Shown here: one piece after another, positions 22,453-31,655 of the stretch
How the letters are laid out: each line of letters opens with the position of its first letter
Position numbering within the stretch: position 1 is the stretch's first letter
Assembly (NCBI GenBank): GCA_947589485.1
Contig: CANQBK010000002.1
Location: 1-64,000 of the forward strand
Reading direction: 5' to 3'
From: an uncultured Clostridia bacterium
Lineage (GTDB): Bacteria > Bacillota > Clostridia > Oscillospirales > Acutalibacteraceae
DNA length: 64,000 nucleotides
Notes under the pieces: model-generated
The model's database searches: none
Told to the model about the DNA's origin: nothing
What the model saw: only the letters and a program-made list of their open reading frames with translations
Program-made: the position numbers and the translations under genes

Positions 22453-24969
22453 ATGAGCGCTAAGAATCAATTTGACTGGATAGCATTTTATGAGGAGTTT
22501 GCAGATAAGTTGCTTACATATAAGGACAATCGGCATGAGCTGATTGAAAAGATAAAACGGGTTTATGAGGTTACGGAGATAAAACTGCCAAGATTGGAAC
22601 GCAATAAAAACGGCGAAAATGAGATTGTAGATATAGACCCGTTTACTACGTTTGGTCTTTTTAATAAACACATCACAGATGTAAACAGAATAAGAATAAT
22701 TACAGAAATCAAAGAATTGTTTTCAATTAACTCTGATGTACCTACCAGCTTTGACGGTATTCCGTTGTTGAACAATCAGATGGCTACATTCTATTGGTTT
22801 GGCAGCGATCGTGGTGAACACGATATTAATAATCTTTGGGATGTTTTCGCTTATGCTATAGCACTTTCAAGTTCAGATTCGCCCGAACTGAAAGATAGTT
22901 TTACACATTCATTTAATGTTTCCCTTTCTCAAAAGGGCGTAAAGTGGAATCTGTCAATGGGCTTATATTGGATTCGTCCTAACAGATTTTTGAATTTGGA
23001 TTCACGCAACAGATGGTTTATCATAAACAACGACAGCTTACCTGAGTCTATTGTTGCAAGGGTGAAGAATTTGAAATCTATGCCCGAAGCAGAAGAGTAT
23101 CTCGCTATATGTGACGAGTGCCTTTCCTATATTCATTCCGATAACTCTCCCTATGATTCACTTTCCGCTTTGTCTTTTAGTGCTTGGAATGTTTCCAAAC
23201 AGGACGACGGATATGAGAAGCTGACGGAAAGTTCATCGTCAAATTCCGGTGCTAAATTCCTGCGTTGGTTCAGACCTATTTTGCAGGCGCTCAAAGATTT
23301 AGGGGGTTCTGCGACTCCGAAAGAGGTACGAAATAAAATAATAGAAGACGAAAAGTTGACCGAAGAAGAAACAAGCACTGTTGTTGGTAAAACACAAACA
23401 CCTGAATTCAACAATGACGTTGCTTGGGCAAGCCAGCATCTTGTCAGAGGCGGTTATTTAGACAACAGCACTCGTGGTGTTTGGAAACTCACCGAAAACG
23501 GTTGGACTGTTGATATGACAGACGAATTAGCGTCAGAGATTTTCAAAGCAATCGTTAAAGTAAACCAGCAAGATAAGGAAGATAAAGGCTCAGCTCTCGC
23601 AGACGAAGATGTAAATACAAAGCGTTATTGGATTTACTCGCCCGGTAATAATGCTTCAAAGTGGAGTGAATGTACCGAGAAAGGTGTAATGCTCATCGGT
23701 TGGGGTGAAATCGGTGATTTGACACGTTTTTCTTCTAAAGCAGAAATGAAAGCTGCTATGCAGGATTCCTACGGCGACAATAAGCCTTACCGCAATGCAG
23801 CACATGCTACTTGGCAGTTTGCCTATGATATGAAACCGGGTGACATTGTTTTTGCAAAGCAAGGTATGTATAAAATAATCGGTCGTGGTGTCGTTGAGTC
23901 CGGTTATGTGTTTGATGACAACAGTGAAGATGGGTATAACAACACTCGTAAAGTAAAGTGGACAGACATCGGTGAATGGGAGCATCCCGGTCAGGCAGTT
24001 ATGAAAACGCTGACCGATATTACCCAATATACGGAATATGTTGAAAAGCTAAATGCAATGTTTGATACAGAAGATGATGACGATGATATCGACGTCGACG
24101 AAGCACCGCTGAACACCTATACAAAAGAAAACTTCCTTGCAGACGTTTATATCAGCGAAAAGCAGTATAATACTTTAGAAGGACTGCTCCGAAAGAAACT
24201 GAACGTCATTTTGCAGGGGGCTCCGGGTGTCGGTAAAACCTACGCTGCAAAACGTCTTGCCTATTCAATGATGGGTGTTAAGGATCCCGAACGTGTGCAG
24301 CTTGTTCAATTCCATCAAAGCTATTCCTATGAGGATTTTGTCGAGGGCTTCCGTCCGTCAAGCACAGGAATGAACTTTGAAATTAAGAAGGGTGTATTTT
24401 ACAACTTCTGCAAAAAAGCGTCCGATGATAAAGAAAACGAGTATTTCTTTATCATTGACGAAATCAACCGTGGTAACCTCAGTAAAATTTTCGGCGAGCT
24501 GTTTATGCTGATTGAAGCCGATAAGCGTGGCAATGATATTCAGTTGCTCTACTCTTCGGACAAGTTTTCCGTTCCGAAAAATGTTTACATTATCGGTATG
24601 ATGAACACAGCCGACCGAAGCTTGGCGATGATTGACTATGCGCTCCGCAGGCGTTTTGCGTTTTTTGAAATGAAGCCTGCGTTTGAATCTGAGGGTTTTA
24701 AGGAATATCAATACGGATTAGAAAATGATAAATTCAACAAACTGATTGACTGCGTTATCAGCCTGAATCACAAGATTGCCGACGACGATTCTCTCGGTGA
24801 GGGTTTCTGCATCGGTCACAGCTATTTCTGCGATATTGAGGAGATTAAGGAAAACACGCTGACTGATATTGTGGAGTTTGAAATTATCCCCTTGCTCAAA
24901 GAGTATTGGTTTGACGTGTCTTCCAAAGTAAAAGAATGGTCTGACCGTTTGAGGAGTGCTGTCAAGTGA
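22453..24969 (+). CDS. mcrB: McrB-like AAA+ GTPase/ATPase with N-terminal EVE-like recognition domain
   Basis: 838 residues from ATG 22453, with GAGGGG seven bases upstream. Residues 1-250 are a domain frequent in McrB-like proteins (IDPFTTFGLFNKHITDVNRI). About 265-355 resembles the Mrr N-terminal winged helix. About 390-515 is an EVE/PUA-like fold (YWIYSPGNNASKW, MLIGWGEIGDL, KPGDIVFAKQGMYKIIGRGVV), a module that reads modified bases. The C-terminal third is the AAA+ motor: Walker A GAPGVGKT, FFIIDEINRGNLSKIFGEL, MMNTADRSLAMIDYALRRRF. With McrC it forms a modification-dependent restriction system that translocates along and cleaves modified DNA. It overlaps mcrC by four bases. Confidence 0.93.
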   Translation: MSAKNQFDWIAFYEEFADKLLTYKDNRHELIEKIKRVYEVTEIKLPRLERNKNGENEIVDIDPFTTFGLFNKHITDVNRIRIITEIKELFSINSDVPTSFDGIPLLNNQMATFYWFGSDRGEHDINNLWDVFAYAIALSSSDSPELKDSFTHSFNVSLSQKGVKWNLSMGLYWIRPNRFLNLDSRNRWFIINNDSLPESIVARVKNLKSMPEAEEYLAICDECLSYIHSDNSPYDSLSALSFSAWNVSKQDDGYEKLTESSSSNSGAKFLRWFRPILQALKDLGGSATPKEVRNKIIEDEKLTEEETSTVVGKTQTPEFNNDVAWASQHLVRGGYLDNSTRGVWKLTENGWTVDMTDELASEIFKAIVKVNQQDKEDKGSALADEDVNTKRYWIYSPGNNASKWSECTEKGVMLIGWGEIGDLTRFSSKAEMKAAMQDSYGDNKPYRNAAHATWQFAYDMKPGDIVFAKQGMYKIIGRGVVESGYVFDDNSEDGYNNTRKVKWTDIGEWEHPGQAVMKTLTDITQYTEYVEKLNAMFDTEDDDDDIDVDEAPLNTYTKENFLADVYISEKQYNTLEGLLRKKLNVILQGAPGVGKTYAAKRLAYSMMGVKDPERVQLVQFHQSYSYEDFVEGFRPSSTGMNFEIKKGVFYNFCKKASDDKENEYFFIIDEINRGNLSKIFGELFMLIEADKRGNDIQLLYSSDKFSVPKNVYIIGMMNTADRSLAMIDYALRRRFAFFEMKPAFESEGFKEYQYGLENDKFNKLIDCVISLNHKIADDDSLGEGFCIGHSYFCDIEEIKENTLTDIVEFEIIPLLKEYWFDVSSKVKEWSDRLRSAVK

Positions 24970-25997
24970 TTCCGATTCAAAATATTTACTATATGCTCTC
25001 CTACGCATTTCAGGTGCTAAATGAGCAAGGATATAAAAGTGTGGCAACAGAGCATTTTGAGAATGTGGCGGATTTGTGTGCCGCAATCCTGATTAAAGGC
25101 TTGTCAAAGCAACTCAAGCGCGGTCTGATGAAAGACTATATCCCAAAGCGTGAACCGCTGACGGCACTGCGTGGTAAAATGGAAATTTCGGAAACACTGA
25201 AAACAAACGCCATTATCAAGCGGCAGGTTGTCTGCTCCTACGACGAGTTTTCCGAAAATGCCTATATGAACCGTATCATCAAGACGACAATGCAGCGCCT
25301 AATGGTAGCGGATGTTGGCAAGAGCCGCAAAAAGGAAATGAAAAAGCTGTTGGTGTTCTTGGGCAATGTTGAGCCGATGCCGATTTACAGTATCAACTGG
25401 AATTTGCGCTATGACCGTAACAATCAGACATACCGTATGTTGTTGTCGATTTGCTATTTGGTTTTGAAAGGCTTGTTGCAAACGCAGTCGGACGGCACTA
25501 CCAAGTTAATGGACTTCCTCGATGAACAGCGTATGCACCGCTTGTATGAGAAGTTTATTCTGGAGTATTTCCGCAAGGAACACCCGGAACTGACTGTCGG
25601 CGCACCGCAAATCCCGTGGCAGCTCGATGACGATTTCAGCGATATGCTGCCGGCTATGCAGTCGGATATTGTACTCGAAAAAGACGATAACACTCTAATT
25701 ATCGACGCAAAATATTACGCTCACACCACACAACAGCGGTTTAATAAGGCAACAGTCCACTCGGCAAACCTGTATCAAATTTTTACCTACGTCAAGAACA
25801 AGCAGGAAGAACTGAAGGACAGACAAGTAACCGTTTCGGGAATGCTGCTCTACGCCAAGACAGACGAACAAATTGTCCCCGACAACACCTATCAAATGAG
25901 CGGCAACCAAATCAGTGTGAAAACACTTGATTTGAATTGCCGGTTTGACGAGATTCGGGAACAGTTGGATAATATAGTACAAGTAAATGCAAGGTGA
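24966..25997 (+). CDS. mcrC: McrC-family nuclease subunit
   Basis: 343 residues beginning with GTG that overlaps the mcrB stop (GTGA), a sign of translational coupling. The N-terminus IPIQNIYYMLSYAFQVLNEQ and the block LRGKMEISETL with CSYDEFSENAYMNRII are typical of McrC. The PD-(D/E)xK nuclease core is visible near residue 235: MQSDIVLEKDDNTLIIDAKYY, with D, D and K as candidate metal-binding and catalytic residues. It provides the cutting subunit for McrB. Base composition in mcrB-mcrC is somewhat richer in C- and G-ending codons than the flanking genes, consistent with acquisition as a unit. Confidence 0.93.
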   Translation: MIPIQNIYYMLSYAFQVLNEQGYKSVATEHFENVADLCAAILIKGLSKQLKRGLMKDYIPKREPLTALRGKMEISETLKTNAIIKRQVVCSYDEFSENAYMNRIIKTTMQRLMVADVGKSRKKEMKKLLVFLGNVEPMPIYSINWNLRYDRNNQTYRMLLSICYLVLKGLLQTQSDGTTKLMDFLDEQRMHRLYEKFILEYFRKEHPELTVGAPQIPWQLDDDFSDMLPAMQSDIVLEKDDNTLIIDAKYYAHTTQQRFNKATVHSANLYQIFTYVKNKQEELKDRQVTVSGMLLYAKTDEQIVPDNTYQMSGNQISVKTLDLNCRFDEIREQLDNIVQVNAR

Positions 25998-26001
25998 AAC
26001 A

Positions 26002-26303
26002 ATGAATAAGCCTAAAATTTTTATTAGTTCAACAATTTATGATTTTCAAGATTTACGTTCTGCTCTAAAATATTGGTTTAAAGAATATGGATATGAAGCT
26101 CAGCTTTCAGAATATAATGATTTTTAAAAAGATTTATCAATTAATTCTTATGATGCTTGTTTGAATGTGATTGAGGATTGCGATTATTATATTTTGTTAA
26201 TTGGAAGTCGAAGAGGAGGTTTGTATTCGGGTGAAGATAAAAGTATTACTCAAAAAGAATATGAAAAGGCAATTAAAAAGCAAAAAAGCATAAAAAATTT
26301 GGT
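26002..26303 (+). pseudogene. Broken DUF4062-domain gene, stopped and truncated
   Basis: ATG at 26002 (AAGGTG upstream) reads MNKPKIFISSTIYDFQDLRS, the N-terminal signature of DUF4062, then meets TAA at 26125-26127. The same frame continues with DLSINSYDACLNVIEDCDYYILLIGSRRGG, still clearly DUF4062, up to about 26303, where repeat block 2 begins and the homology ends. So it has an internal stop and its 3' part is gone. DUF4062 domains are often the sensor part of multidomain proteins near defence genes. It starts four bases past mcrC, so it was probably the third gene of the restriction operon. Confidence 0.85.
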
Positions 26304-26556
26304 AGCCTTTGGCGGGTTTTTAAGGGCGGAGCCCTTAACTGCGCCGAGCCGGCGCAGGCGATTCGCGGCGCAGTGCCTGCGCTCTCAATTCGCGTTGTCG
26401 CTCACTCCGTTCGCTCGTACTGCAAGAGATAAGTATGTTCGCGCGGCGTAAGTTAATGTATCCATAGTTAAAAGTTTCGGTCAAGCCTTTTCAAAGGCTT
26501 GCGGATTCCAAAGGCAGAGCCTTTGGCGGGTTTTTAAGGGCGGAGCCCTTAACACT
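26304..26556 (+). repeat. GC-rich palindromic dispersed repeat, block 2
   Basis: The same family and orientation as block 1. It opens inside module D (AGCCTTTGGCGGG with AAGGGCGGAGCCCTT), then B, A, a module C copy at about 26394-26478, and a complete module D ending just before the rsmA stop at 26562. The right edge is six bases from rsmA, so it may also serve as that gene's terminator. The ORF at 26161..26451 is a fusion of the DUF4062 remnant and repeat sequence. Confidence 0.9.
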
Positions 26557-26561
26557 CACTG

Positions 26562-27422
26562 CTACTTTGAATGTTCTAATTCATTTGCGATTGCGGCAAA
26601 TTGGTTCATTGTAACTTCTTCGGCTCTGACGGTGGGGGAGATTCCCGCAGAGGATAGTATTTCAATGATTTGGGGTTTTGATATTGAAAGTCCCGAACAT
26701 AGCGAATTTGAAAGATTTTTTCTTCGCTGCATAAATGACGCCTTTATAATCTTAAAAAATAGCTTTTCGTTGTCTACGCTGACAATCGGCTGCTTTAATA
26801 CATTAAGTTTTATAACCGCAGAGTCAACCTTTGGGGCGGGTATGAAACTCCCTTTTGAAACCTTGAAGAGTATTTCCGGTTCGGAATAGTAATGAACCGC
26901 TGCACTTATGGCTCCCGATTCTCTTGTTCCGGGTAATGCACATATCCTTTCTGCGGCTTCCTTTTGTACCATAACGGTAATGCTTTGTATCGGCAGCCTT
27001 TCTTCAAGCAGGCGCATTATAACAGGCGATGTTATATAATAGGGAAGATTGGCGCATATCACAACATCGCCATTCGGAAACTCATCATTTATGACTTTCT
27101 TTAAATCTATTTTCATAATGTCGTCATTTATTACCTTTATGTTTTTATACTCTGCGAGGGTTTCGTCTAAAACCGGCAAAAGTCTTTTGTCAAGCTCTAT
27201 TGCAACTACTTTGTGTGAAATTTTTGCAAGTTCCGCTGTGAGGACTCCGGCGCCCGGTCCTACTTCAATTACGCCGACTCGGTCAGATGCACCGCTCATT
27301 TGAGCCATACGAGGACATATATTTGGATTGGTAAGAAAGTTTTGTCCGAGGGATTTTGAAAATGTAAAACCATGCTTTTGAAGTACCCCTTTTATATACG
27401 ATATGTCGGTTAGTCTGTTCAT
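26562..27422 (-). CDS. rsmA: 16S rRNA dimethyladenosine transferase (KsgA)
   Basis: 286 residues, standard length. It dimethylates two adjacent adenines near the 3' end of 16S rRNA (A1518/A1519 in E. coli numbering) using SAM, late in 30S assembly. Motifs: SLGQNFLTNP near the N-terminus, the SAM loop VGVIEVGPGAGVLTAEL, VVAIELDKRL, and the catalytic NLPYYITSPV (NLPY). The C-terminus has FIPAPKVDSAVIKL and QRRKNLSNSL. It is the last gene of trkA-trkH-rsmA, ten bases after trkH. Confidence 0.96.
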   Translation of the reverse strand: MNRLTDISYIKGVLQKHGFTFSKSLGQNFLTNPNICPRMAQMSGASDRVGVIEVGPGAGVLTAELAKISHKVVAIELDKRLLPVLDETLAEYKNIKVINDDIMKIDLKKVINDEFPNGDVVICANLPYYITSPVIMRLLEERLPIQSITVMVQKEAAERICALPGTRESGAISAAVHYYSEPEILFKVSKGSFIPAPKVDSAVIKLNVLKQPIVSVDNEKLFFKIIKASFMQRRKNLSNSLCSGLSISKPQIIEILSSAGISPTVRAEEVTMNQFAAIANELEHSK

Positions 27423-27431
27423 AAAATCTCC

Positions 27432-28880
27432 TTAATTTTTTTTCATCCATGTTCTCGGATAAAAAGCAAGAAGCATCGGATAAATTTCAAGCCTTCCGAA
27501 AAGCATTGCCGCAGATAAAATAATCTTTGAAAAATCGGAATACTCCGAAAAACTCGCCATAGGACCTATGGAACCGAATCCGGGACCAACATTGTTAAAA
27601 CAGGTTACGGCGGCAGTTAAATTTGTCTGAAAGTCAAACGGCTCAAATGATAGAATTATAAATATAATCGAAATAATAACAATATAAAGCGCAAAATATG
27701 TGCCTACACCGTGAAGCGTTGAATTGTCAACGGCTTTACCTTCTATTTTTACCGACTCGACCGAGCGTGGGTGCAATAATTTGCGTATATCTTTTATAAT
27801 CATCTTGAACATAAGAAGAACCCTGGACATTTTCAGTCCGCCTGCTGTTGACCCCGCGCACCCGCCTATAAACATAAGAATAAACAATATGCCTTTTGCC
27901 GATTCGGGCCATAAATTAAAATCGGTGCTTGAATAACCCGTCGTTGACATAATTGATGCAACTTGAAATACGGAGTGACGCAATGAATCTCCAAAATTTT
28001 GATATATCGGAAATATATTGTATGCTATAATTCCGCTTGCAACAAGCACGGTACCGAAAAAACACCATAGCTCTGTGTTCTTGAACACCGTAGAAAAATT
28101 CCTAATAAGAAGCAAATAAAATAAATTAAAGTTAATGGCAAAAATCAGCATAAATATTGTTATTACCCATTGCAGGTACGGGCTGTATCCGGACAAGCTA
28201 TCCGCCTTTATGCCGAATCCGCCGGTTCCTGCCGTTCCAAGCGAATGAACAATGCTGTCAAATAACGGCATTCCTCCCATAAGCAGGAAAAATATTTCAA
28301 CAATTGTCAGAGCCAAATATATTATATATAGTATTTTTGCGTTTTCTTTTATTTTAGGAACGATTTTACCGACAACGGGACCCGCCATTTCCGCACGCAA
28401 AATATGAATCGCCCGTCCGGAATCGGTCGGAATAATCGCCATAATCAGCACCAGAACACCCATTCCGCCTATCCAGTGCGTAAAGCTCCTCCAAAAAAGC
28501 ATACTGCGGCTCATACTTTCAATATCGTTTAATATTGTTGAACCCGTTGTTGTAAATCCGCTTACGGTTTCAAAAAACGCATTGACAAAATTCGGTATTT
28601 CTCCGCTGATATAAAAAGGCAGAGCACCGATGAGGGATAATATTATCCACGCAAGAGCAACAATCGCAAAACCCTCTCTGGCATATATTATCTTGTTTTT
28701 CGGTTTAAATAAAATCGTAAGGGTGAATCCCGATATTAACGAAAATATTATTATTGCCGCAAACGCGATTGAACAATAAAATTCACGGTAACAAGCGGAA
28801 ACAATAAGCGGCAAAACCATAAGCACTGCTTCGAGCTTTATGATTTGTCCTATCATATAAATAACCATTCTTCGATTCAT
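27432..28880 (-). CDS. trkH: Potassium uptake protein TrkH/KtrB family
   Basis: 482 residues with about ten membrane helices in the repeated M1-P-M2 arrangement of the Trk/Ktr family. Selectivity-filter-like turns are visible: TVSGFTTTGSTIL, GTAGTGGFGIKADSL, ASIMSTTGYSSTDF and FNNVGPGFGSIGPM, one per repeat. The block IGGCAGSTAGGLKMSR is the helix-break motif before the last repeat. It forms the ion-conducting subunit of a K+ transporter gated by the cytoplasmic TrkA ring. It lies 19 bases downstream of trkA on the same strand. Confidence 0.95.
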   Translation of the reverse strand: MNRRMVIYMIGQIIKLEAVLMVLPLIVSACYREFYCSIAFAAIIIFSLISGFTLTILFKPKNKIIYAREGFAIVALAWIILSLIGALPFYISGEIPNFVNAFFETVSGFTTTGSTILNDIESMSRSMLFWRSFTHWIGGMGVLVLIMAIIPTDSGRAIHILRAEMAGPVVGKIVPKIKENAKILYIIYLALTIVEIFFLLMGGMPLFDSIVHSLGTAGTGGFGIKADSLSGYSPYLQWVITIFMLIFAINFNLFYLLLIRNFSTVFKNTELWCFFGTVLVASGIIAYNIFPIYQNFGDSLRHSVFQVASIMSTTGYSSTDFNLWPESAKGILFILMFIGGCAGSTAGGLKMSRVLLMFKMIIKDIRKLLHPRSVESVKIEGKAVDNSTLHGVGTYFALYIVIISIIFIILSFEPFDFQTNLTAAVTCFNNVGPGFGSIGPMASFSEYSDFSKIILSAAMLFGRLEIYPMLLAFYPRTWMKKN

Positions 28881-28899
28881 TTTATTTTAATCTGTCCTT

Positions 28900-30258
28900 T
28901 TATTTTATAATGTCACGCAAATCATTCAAGCGTTGATTTGCAGCAAGAACTATTACCTTATCTCCAACTTTGATTTCATCGTTACCGCTTGGAATTATAG
29001 GCTTTCTGTCCCTTACAATACCGGCAATCAATATATTTGGTTTAAGCGAGAGATCCTTTAGAGGAATGTCCGTCTGTTTAAAATCCGATTTTACGTTAAA
29101 TTCCAAAACTTCCGCTTTGCCGTCCATAATATTGTAGAGAGTTTCAACATTGCTTCCGCGTGAATTTTCAAGCGCTCTTGCATATTGCAGCAAAATATCG
29201 GAAACTATTTTTTTGGGAGAAATAATACAGTCCAAACCGAGCTTAGATGCCATACCTGCCAGCTCGTCACGATTTACTTTTGTTATGACTGTCGGTACAT
29301 TGTGAGTAGCTGCAAAAATGGAAATAAGAATGTTTTCCTCGTCCATACCTGTAAGAGATACAAATGCGTCAAGTGAATCAAGTCCCTCCTCAAGCAAAAG
29401 CTCCTGTTGGGCTCCGTCACCATGAATTATAACGGCTTTCGGCAATGATTCGGACAGGCTGCTGCAATTGTTTTTATCACGTTCAATAATCTTTACTCTG
29501 TTTCCCGATGCGTCAAGCATTTTTGCAAGATAATATGCCAGTTTGCTGCCGCCCAAAATCATAATGTTTTTTGCCTGCTTTTTGTCTATTCCCGAAGAAC
29601 GCAGAAATTTTTGTATTTCGGACGGCGAAGCGGTAAGTCCGATTTTATCGCCCTCTTCAAGAATGAAATTACCGTCGGGTATATATACGTTTTCTCCGCG
29701 CTGAACAACGCATACAAGGAATTTTGCTTTCATTCGGCTTCTTATATCCGTAAGCCTTTTGCCGCAGAACATAGAATTTTCTTTTAAGATAATTTCAATT
29801 ATTTCAAAGCTCTTTCCCGAAAAGGTTTCTATTTTGACCGCTGAGGGCAGCTTTAAAATATTAAACATTTCCCTTGCGGCAAGCATCTCCGGATTTATTG
29901 ACATCGACAGGTTTAGCTGCTCTTTAAGGAACCCTTGGCTTTTCATATTATATTCGGGTTTGCGTATCCTTGCAATAGTATGTGCGGCGCCCATTTTTCT
30001 TGCAATATAACAGCTAAGCATATTAAGCTCATCGGACGATGTTGCCGAAACAAAAAGCTCGCAGTTTTCCACACCTGCTTCAATAAGTGTTTCACAATCC
30101 GTTCCGCTTCCGTATACGCCCATAACATCAAAAATATTTGATATTTCGTTAATGACATTAATGTTGTTGTCAATTGCAACAACATTATGTTTTTCTTCTA
30201 CAAGGCTCGACACAATAGTTCGACCTATTTTGCCGCAGCCTACAACTATAATATTCAT
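28900..30258 (-). CDS. trkA: Trk system potassium regulatory subunit TrkA
   Basis: About 452 residues with two RCK units in tandem. Each has a Rossmann domain: MNIIVVGCGKIGRTIVSSL at the N-terminus and NIMILGGSKLAYYLAKML near residue 230. Each is followed by a TrkA-C domain; the second ends PSGNDEIKVGDKVIVLA. It binds nucleotides (NAD(H)/ATP) and gates TrkH. I prefer the ATG at 30258 because the conserved Rossmann start begins there and GGATGG lies just upstream; 30267 is the alternative. First gene of the K+ uptake operon. Confidence 0.94.
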   Translation of the reverse strand: MNIIVVGCGKIGRTIVSSLVEEKHNVVAIDNNINVINEISNIFDVMGVYGSGTDCETLIEAGVENCELFVSATSSDELNMLSCYIARKMGAAHTIARIRKPEYNMKSQGFLKEQLNLSMSINPEMLAAREMFNILKLPSAVKIETFSGKSFEIIEIILKENSMFCGKRLTDIRSRMKAKFLVCVVQRGENVYIPDGNFILEEGDKIGLTASPSEIQKFLRSSGIDKKQAKNIMILGGSKLAYYLAKMLDASGNRVKIIERDKNNCSSLSESLPKAVIIHGDGAQQELLLEEGLDSLDAFVSLTGMDEENILISIFAATHNVPTVITKVNRDELAGMASKLGLDCIISPKKIVSDILLQYARALENSRGSNVETLYNIMDGKAEVLEFNVKSDFKQTDIPLKDLSLKPNILIAGIVRDRKPIIPSGNDEIKVGDKVIVLAANQRLNDLRDIIK

Positions 30259-30452
30259 ATCATCCATCCATCTAACAACTTGAATTAGTACATATTACAT
30301 ATAAAGATGTACTTATTATTATTTTAACATATTTTTTTTGATTTGTGTCAAAATATATGAAATATTATTATACAAAAAACAATAAATAATTATGGTTTTT
30401 TTTAAATGTATGTGATATAATAGCCTCATAAAAAATTACGGGGGCAAATAAA

Positions 30453-31412
30453 ATGAATATTACTCTGCTCGGCTGCGGTCGCTGGGGTTCGTTTATAGCA
30501 TGGTATCTTGATAAAATAGGTCACAATGTGACGATTTGGGGGTTAAGCGATTCTCCACAATTTAAAGAAATAAAAACAACTCGAAAAAACAATATGCTCA
30601 CTTTCAGAGAATCTATAAAAGTGACAGATAATCTTGAAGATGCGGTGAATACCGCAGAGATCCTTATTATTTCTATAAGCTCTCAGGCATTGCGTTCGTT
30701 CCTTGGCAGCTTGACAAAACATAATATTGAGGGCAAAAAAATAGTGCTTTGTATGAAAGGTATTGAGGTAAACACCGGAAAAAGGCTCACAGAGGTCGTT
30801 TCGGAATTTGTGAGCGAAAAAACCGGAGTGGCAGTTTGGGTCGGACCCGGACACCCTCAGGATTTCAGCAAGGGTATACCTAACTGTATGGTTATCGACT
30901 CCGAAAACAATGCTCTTAAATCGGAGCTTATTAAAGAGTTTTCGAGCGAGCTTATACGCTTTTATGTTGGTAAGGATCTTATCGGCAACGAAATAGGTGC
31001 TGCGGCAAAAAATACAATAGGTATCGCGGCGGGAATGCTTGACGGCTTAAATCTTTCTTCACTTAAAGGCGCACTTATGTCGAGGGGAACAAGAGAAATA
31101 TCACGCCTTATAAAAGCTATGGGCGGCAACGAACTTTCCGCATACGGCTTGTGTCATTTGGGCGATTATGAGGCAACATTGTTTTCTCCGTACAGCCATA
31201 ACCGAAAATTTGGAGAATCGCTCGTAAAAGGGGAAAAATTTGAACTTCTCGCGGAAGGTGTCGATACTACAAAGGCTCTTGTTTATCTCGGCAGAAAATA
31301 TAACGTCGATTTGCCTATATGCGATACCGTCGAAAATGTAATAAGCGAAAGAATAACCGCCAAGGACGGTCTTTCTGAGTTGTTTATTCGCAGCATAAAA
31401 GAAGAATTTTAA
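30453..31412 (+). CDS. gpsA: NAD(P)H-dependent glycerol-3-phosphate dehydrogenase
   Basis: 319 residues. It reduces dihydroxyacetone phosphate to sn-glycerol-3-phosphate for phospholipid synthesis. The N-terminal dinucleotide loop is LLGCGRWGSF. The C-terminal domain keeps GNEIGAAAKNTIGIAAGM, with the catalytic Lys in AAKN, plus ALMSRGTREISRL and the GLCHLGDYEATLFSPYSHNRKFG block. The usual GPSxAxEV segment is replaced by GPGHPQDFSKGIPN, so this belongs to a divergent GpsA subgroup. It is a single gene with a strong terminator. Confidence 0.88.
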   Translation: MNITLLGCGRWGSFIAWYLDKIGHNVTIWGLSDSPQFKEIKTTRKNNMLTFRESIKVTDNLEDAVNTAEILIISISSQALRSFLGSLTKHNIEGKKIVLCMKGIEVNTGKRLTEVVSEFVSEKTGVAVWVGPGHPQDFSKGIPNCMVIDSENNALKSELIKEFSSELIRFYVGKDLIGNEIGAAAKNTIGIAAGMLDGLNLSSLKGALMSRGTREISRLIKAMGGNELSAYGLCHLGDYEATLFSPYSHNRKFGESLVKGEKFELLAEGVDTTKALVYLGRKYNVDLPICDTVENVISERITAKDGLSELFIRSIKEEF

Positions 31413-31451
31413 TTAAAAAATCTTTTGCCGATATTTTCGGTGTAAAGAAAC

Positions 31452-31484
31452 GGAGGGTGGAACGTATGTACACTCTCCTTTTTT
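31452..31484 (+). terminator. Terminator after gpsA
   Basis: GGAGGGTG/CACTCTCC stem (one G-T pair) followed by six T. Confidence 0.85.
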
Positions 31485-31585
31485 GTCGGAAAAAAACGGA
31501 CAAAAAAATATAGACTTTAATTTTCCGCATAAATTGCCGCTTAAATCGCCGCAGCACAATAATTTAAAAAATTAACGCTGAAAAC

Positions 31586-31614
31586 TTGATAAATGAATAA
31601 TTGTGTGTTATAAT
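31586..31614 (+). promoter_or_regulatory. Promoter, TTGATA-17-TATAAT, for tig-clpP-clpX
   Basis: TTGATA (31586-31591) and TATAAT (31609-31614) at 17-base spacing, about 42 bases before the tig start codon. No CtsR or CIRCE operator is evident. Confidence 0.75.
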
Positions 31615-31655
31615 TCAAATTGATTTTTCAGCTTAAAATTTTGGAGGAAAAAAAA

